NCBI RefSeq assembly: GCF_002754245.1
Contig: NZ_PEEX01000001.1
Location: 2,088,001-2,152,000, forward strand
DNA: 64,000 nucleotides
DNA from: Chryseobacterium sp. 52
GTDB lineage: Bacteria > Bacteroidota > Bacteroidia > Flavobacteriales > Weeksellaceae
Direction: 5' to 3'
The notes under the pieces are model-generated. The model was given only the letters and a program-made list of their open reading frames with translations. It did not search any database and had not been told where the DNA came from. The translations under genes were made by a program, and so were the position numbers. Shown one piece after another: positions 61,003-64,000 of this stretch (positions within the stretch are counted from its first letter, which is position 1; the number at the start of each line of letters is the position of its first letter).

Positions 61003-61836
61003 CTAAGCTAATTTCTTGCCACACTGTTTACAATATCTGGCATCATCATCTATATCTTCGTTGCCGCACTGCTCGCATATTTTTTCCAGATTCTGTCTTT
61101 TATTCCGCATTTCTGCAGTGACAATTCCGGTAGGAACTGCAATGATAGAATAACCCGCAAGCATTAAAATAACAGCGAAAAATTTACCCATAGGTGTGAT
61201 AGGAGAGACATCTCCGTAACCCACCGTGGTTACTGTCACAACCGCCCAGTAAATAGATTGTGGAATCGTTTCAAAGCCGGGTCTTCCGCCTTCTACCATA
61301 AACATCAGGGAACCTACGATCACGGAAAAAATAATCAGGAACAAAAGGAAAATATAGATCTTTCTGGAACTGTGTTTTAAGGCTCTTACGATAAGATAGC
61401 CGTCATTCATAAAATCCAGAAGATTGAAAATTCTGAAAACCCTCAGCATTCTCAGCATTCTGAAAATCAGAAAGTATTTAGTCACCGGAAAGAAAAAACT
61501 CAGGAAGAAAGGAACCAGTGCCAGAAAGTCGATGATTCCGAAAAAGCTGAAAATATAGTTTTTCTTATTCTTTAGCACACTGATACGCATCCAGTATTCA
61601 ACCGTGAAGAAAATGGAAATGATCCATTCAAAAATCAGAAATGTATAATGAAATTTTTTGTCGAGTTGAGGTACACTCTCCATCATAATAATGGCCGTAC
61701 TTATCAGAATCAGAGATAATAATGTAATGTCAAATAACTTCCCGAGTTTGGTGTCGGCACGGTAGATGACCCTGTAAAGAAACCTTTTCCAAAGCTTGTC
61801 TCCAGGAACAAGATTATGTTCTCTTTCCATTTCCAA
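61003..61836 (-). CDS. Voltage-gated K+ channel-like protein with C-terminal zinc ribbon
   Basis: This 277-residue protein has six membrane segments (about 25-55, 62-82, 90-115, 130-150, 158-178 and 215-238). The fourth contains FRMLRMLRVFRIF, with Arg every third residue (voltage sensor). The pore has the filter TVTTVGYGD (about 197-205). A zinc-ribbon tail, CEQCGN...YCKQCGKKL (about 252-275), has four Cys in two CxxC pairs. Small bacterial Kv channels often lack such a tail, which may tie assembly or gating to metal or redox state; that is inference. The start at 61836 could also be 6 bases further in. Confidence 0.9.
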   Translation of the reverse strand: MEMEREHNLVPGDKLWKRFLYRVIYRADTKLGKLFDITLLSLILISTAIIMMESVPQLDKKFHYTFLIFEWIISIFFTVEYWMRISVLKNKKNYIFSFFGIIDFLALVPFFLSFFFPVTKYFLIFRMLRMLRVFRIFNLLDFMNDGYLIVRALKHSSRKIYIFLLFLIIFSVIVGSLMFMVEGGRPGFETIPQSIYWAVVTVTTVGYGDVSPITPMGKFFAVILMLAGYSIIAVPTGIVTAEMRNKRQNLEKICEQCGNEDIDDDARYCKQCGKKLA

Positions 61837-61891
61837 TGTTTTTTTAAATTAACAAATTATCGTTATTTTCGTAGCAAACATACAGAATAAA

Positions 61892-62989
61892 ATGACAATA
61901 AGCGAAGTAATCTCAAAAATAGAAAACCGTATTCCCCTGCAGCAGGCAGAAGATTTTGACAATGTAGGATTACTCTGCGGAGCTCCGGACCGAAATGTAA
62001 GTGGAATACTTGTCTGTCATGATGCTTTGGAGAATGTTGTGGATGAGGCTATTCAGAAAAATTGTAATCTGATCGTATGTTTTCATCCTATTATTTTCTC
62101 AGGATTAAAATCGCTGACGGGGAAGAATTATGTAGAAAGAGCGGTTTTAAAAGCGCTCGAAAATAAAGTGGCCATTTATGCCATACACACGGCATTTGAT
62201 AATGATTTATTTGGAGTCAACTATGGAATATGCAGTCATTTAGGATTAAAAGATCTGAAGATTCTTCAGCCTAAAAAAAATAATTTAAAACAATTGACGG
62301 TTTTTGTTCCGAAAGATCATTCTGAGCAGGTGAAAGAAGCTCTTTTCACTGCCGGTGCCGGAAACATAGGGTTTTATGATGAGTGCAGTTTCACGCTCAA
62401 TGGGAACGGTACTTTCAGACCCACAGAAGGTTCCAGTCCATTCTCAGGACAGCAGGATATTCGTGAAAACGCGGATGAAGATATGATCTCCGTTATTTTT
62501 GAAAGCTATAAACAGGGACGTATCATTTCAGCCATGAAAGAGGCGCATCCCTATGAAGAAGTGGCCCATCAGGTATATCAGCTGGATAATGAAAACCAGC
62601 ATTCAGGATTGGGAATGTATGGTGAATTGGAAGAAGAAATGGAGGAACAGGACTTTTTAAGGCTGGTGAAAGAAAAATTTGGCCTTGAAGTCATTAAACA
62701 CTCTGATTTTACCCACAAAAAAATCAAAAGAGTAGGAGTCCTTGGAGGATCCGGGGCCAGCGGTATAAAATCTGCTTTATCCCGGAAATGTGATGCTTAC
62801 CTCACCGGAGATATCAAATACCATGACTATTTTCTGGCGGAATCTAAAATGTTGATCTGTGACATAGGTCATTATGAATCAGAACAATTTGTTACTCAAC
62901 AATTATTTGAAATTTTGTCACAAAAATTTAGTACATTTGCAATTTCAAAATCTATTGAAAAAACAAACCCAGTAAATTATTTCATTTAA
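61892..62989 (+). CDS. Nif3-like dinuclear metal centre hexameric protein
   Basis: This 365-residue protein is of the Nif3/YqfO family. Metal-binding segments are visible: CFHPIIFSGLKS near 63-74 (His in the metal site), AIHTAFDNDLFG near 98-109, and late GSGASGI and a GHYESEQ segment near 330-336. The middle (about 130-230) is a PII-like insertion as in YqfO. The role is still unclear in the family; GTP cyclohydrolase I type 2 activity has been proposed for relatives. It is followed 3 bases later by the zinc-ribbon-family gene, a pair that often occurs together in bacteria. Confidence 0.9.
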   Translation: MTISEVISKIENRIPLQQAEDFDNVGLLCGAPDRNVSGILVCHDALENVVDEAIQKNCNLIVCFHPIIFSGLKSLTGKNYVERAVLKALENKVAIYAIHTAFDNDLFGVNYGICSHLGLKDLKILQPKKNNLKQLTVFVPKDHSEQVKEALFTAGAGNIGFYDECSFTLNGNGTFRPTEGSSPFSGQQDIRENADEDMISVIFESYKQGRIISAMKEAHPYEEVAHQVYQLDNENQHSGLGMYGELEEEMEEQDFLRLVKEKFGLEVIKHSDFTHKKIKRVGVLGGSGASGIKSALSRKCDAYLTGDIKYHDYFLAESKMLICDIGHYESEQFVTQQLFEILSQKFSTFAISKSIEKTNPVNYFI

Positions 62990-62992
62990 GAT

Positions 62993-63769
62993 ATGGCAAA
63001 AACCAACGATATTTCAGTTGAAGAAAAATTAAGAGCTTTATACGATTTGCAGATCATTGATTCAAGATTGGATGAAATCCGAAATACCAGAGGAGAATTG
63101 CCAATTGAAGTTGAAGATCTTGAAATTGAGATTGAAGGACTTGAGAAAAGATCTGAAAAATTTCACGCAGATATCAAAGATCAGGATGACCAGATCAAAA
63201 CAAAGCATGAAGTGATTAACCATGCAAAGACTTTAATTGAAAAATACAAATCTCAGCAGGATAATGTAAGAAACAATAAAGAGTTTGAAGCATTAGGAAA
63301 AGAAATGGAATTCCAGGATCTGGAAATTCAGCTTGCTGAAAAGAGAATTAAAGAATTCGGAGTTAAAATTGCTCACAAAAATGAAACTGTAAGCGAACTT
63401 AACGGGAAAATCAGTGACTTAAAGAACCATTTAAAATTCAAAAAAGAAGAATTGGATGGCCTTGTTTCTGAAACTCAAAAAGAAGAAGAGTACTTAATCG
63501 AGCAGTCTAAAGAATATGCAGGTAAGATCGACGAAAGATTATTAGCTTCATATAACAGAATCAGAAGAAGCTCTATCAATGGATTGGCTGTTGTAGGATT
63601 AGAAAGAGGTGCACCTAAAGGTTCATTCTTTACCATTCCTCCTCAAAAGCAGATGGAGATCGCTCAGAGAAAGAAAATCATCATCGATGAGCACTCAGGA
63701 AAAATTCTTGTAGATGACGAATTGGTAATGGAAGAAAATGACAGAATGAAATCTGTAATTAAGTTTTAA
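62993..63769 (+). CDS. Coiled-coil protein of the C4-type zinc ribbon family, zinc ribbon cysteines lost
   Basis: This 258-residue protein has long coiled coils (about 8-170) and a C-terminal domain (about 195-250) of the zf-RING_7/CdsZ type family, with NGLAVVGLERGAPKGSFF then PPQKQMEIAQRKKIIIDEHS. In typical members the two halves read roughly CGGCF and CEYCGR. Here they are PKGSF and DEHSGK, so all four zinc cysteines are replaced and the whole protein has no Cys. The fold may be kept without metal. It lies directly after the Nif3-like gene, a common pairing. Its start is 3 bases past the Nif3 stop. Confidence 0.85.
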   Translation: MAKTNDISVEEKLRALYDLQIIDSRLDEIRNTRGELPIEVEDLEIEIEGLEKRSEKFHADIKDQDDQIKTKHEVINHAKTLIEKYKSQQDNVRNNKEFEALGKEMEFQDLEIQLAEKRIKEFGVKIAHKNETVSELNGKISDLKNHLKFKKEELDGLVSETQKEEEYLIEQSKEYAGKIDERLLASYNRIRRSSINGLAVVGLERGAPKGSFFTIPPQKQMEIAQRKKIIIDEHSGKILVDDELVMEENDRMKSVIKF

Positions 63770-63786
63770 TTACAACTCAAAATAAT

Positions 63787-63818
63787 AAAAAAGTGCTTCA
63801 GAAATGAAGCACTTTTTT
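63787..63818 (+). terminator. Terminator after the zinc-ribbon-family gene
   Basis: A 14-base stem AAAAAAGTGCTTCA with a GAAA loop, ending in a long T run. It lies 17 bases past the stop. Confidence 0.88.
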
Positions 63819-63888
63819 TGTGTCTTTAAACAAAGATATGTTTTGGCTAAAATTCATTCCCCGCTTCGCTTATCATTTAAATAAAAAA

Positions 63889-63912
63889 AGCTGCTTCATC
63901 TCTGAAACAGCT
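63889..63912 (-). terminator. Terminator after the partial acyl-CoA synthetase gene
   Basis: On the minus strand AGCTGTTTCA faces TGAAGCAGCT across GAGA, with one G-T pair, and is followed by a T run. It lies 10 bases past the stop of the partial gene. Confidence 0.8.
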
Positions 63913-63922
63913 CATTGTATTT

Positions 63923-64000
63923 TTATTCGTGATGTTCGTACATTTTGTTGTACAGATCCATGAATTTTTCTTTGATCGCTTTTCTTTTCAGCTTTAAAGT
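63923..64000 (-). CDS. Long-chain acyl-CoA synthetase (AMP-binding enzyme), C-terminal end only
   Basis: The last 25 codons and the stop of a minus-strand gene run off the right edge. The end reads TLKLKRKAIKEKFMDLYNKM then YEHHE. This matches the usual C-terminus of long-chain fatty acid-CoA ligases, where TxTLKLKR carries the late Lys of the AMP-forming domain and is followed by a K-Y/F-xx-L-Y helix. The catalytic Lys and most of the protein are outside the window. The assignment is by C-terminal pattern only. Confidence 0.65.
   Translation of the reverse strand, partial: TLKLKRKAIKEKFMDLYNKMYEHHE

Overview
The window is an AT-rich chromosomal segment from a Bacteroidota bacterium, most likely a Chryseobacterium-like flavobacterium (Weeksellaceae). 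Four things support this. Secreted proteins end in type IX secretion (T9SS) type A sorting domains. Several promoters have the Bacteroidota form TTTG (or TTG), a spacer of 18-22 bases, then TAnnTTTG, with little Shine-Dalgarno signal. Release factor 2 and DnaJ have lineage-style variations, and the gene set is typical: fused branched-chain 2-oxoacid dehydrogenase E1, OmpP1/FadL, DUF808, and a DnaE with an N-terminal exonuclease. Species-level assignment is inference.

Positions 1-11242 hold the tail half of a contractile-tailed (Mu/P2-like) prophage, or possibly a tailocin. A compact plus-strand operon runs tape measure, DUF6046-like, gpD-like hub, gpV-like spike, small protein, gp25-like baseplate, LysM/gpX-like, gpJ-like, gpI-like, collar-type fibre, large fibre, and three genes of uncertain or membrane-associated role. 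It ends at a strong bidirectional terminator that faces a minus-strand XRE repressor with its own dyad-rich promoter. No capsid, terminase, integrase or recognisable endolysin lies in the window, so the element continues to the left.

Positions 11.3-30.5 kb are ordinary chromosome: msrA-msrB fusion, a BcrA-like ABC transporter with a candidate operator, an alpha/beta hydrolase, an unusual AAA protein with an IF2N-like domain, an FAD oxidoreductase, prfB, a DedA protein, an esterase lipoprotein, a beta-lactamase-like hydrolase, DUF808, grpE-dnaJ, an Nramp transporter with a candidate operator, a DUF937-OmpA protein and proS. Intergenic spaces carry heptamer satellites and long inverted repeats.

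Positions 30.6-45.8 kb hold a Gly/Trp-rich lipoprotein next to an OmpP1 porin, a ZIP transporter with a methyltransferase, a THUMP RNA methyltransferase, a SDR-AraC pair, a glycosyltransferase, a divergent Lrp/PLP-lyase pair, a bestrophin, and the E1 alpha-beta fusion.

Positions 45.9-64.0 kb hold two tandem paralogous S8 proteases with T9SS domains, dnaE, two T9SS adhesin-like proteins with nearly identical sorting domains, a 52-residue membrane protein, a Kv-type channel with a zinc ribbon, and a Nif3-like gene paired with a zinc-ribbon-family protein that has lost every cysteine. The window closes in the 3' end of an acyl-CoA synthetase gene. No tRNA, rRNA, CRISPR array or riboswitch was recognised. 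The observations most worth a second look are DnaE with a degenerate PHP site and fused exonuclease, the cysteine-free zinc-ribbon protein, the AAA protein with an altered Walker A, DnaJ with half a zinc-binding domain, and the Gly/Trp-rich lipoprotein.
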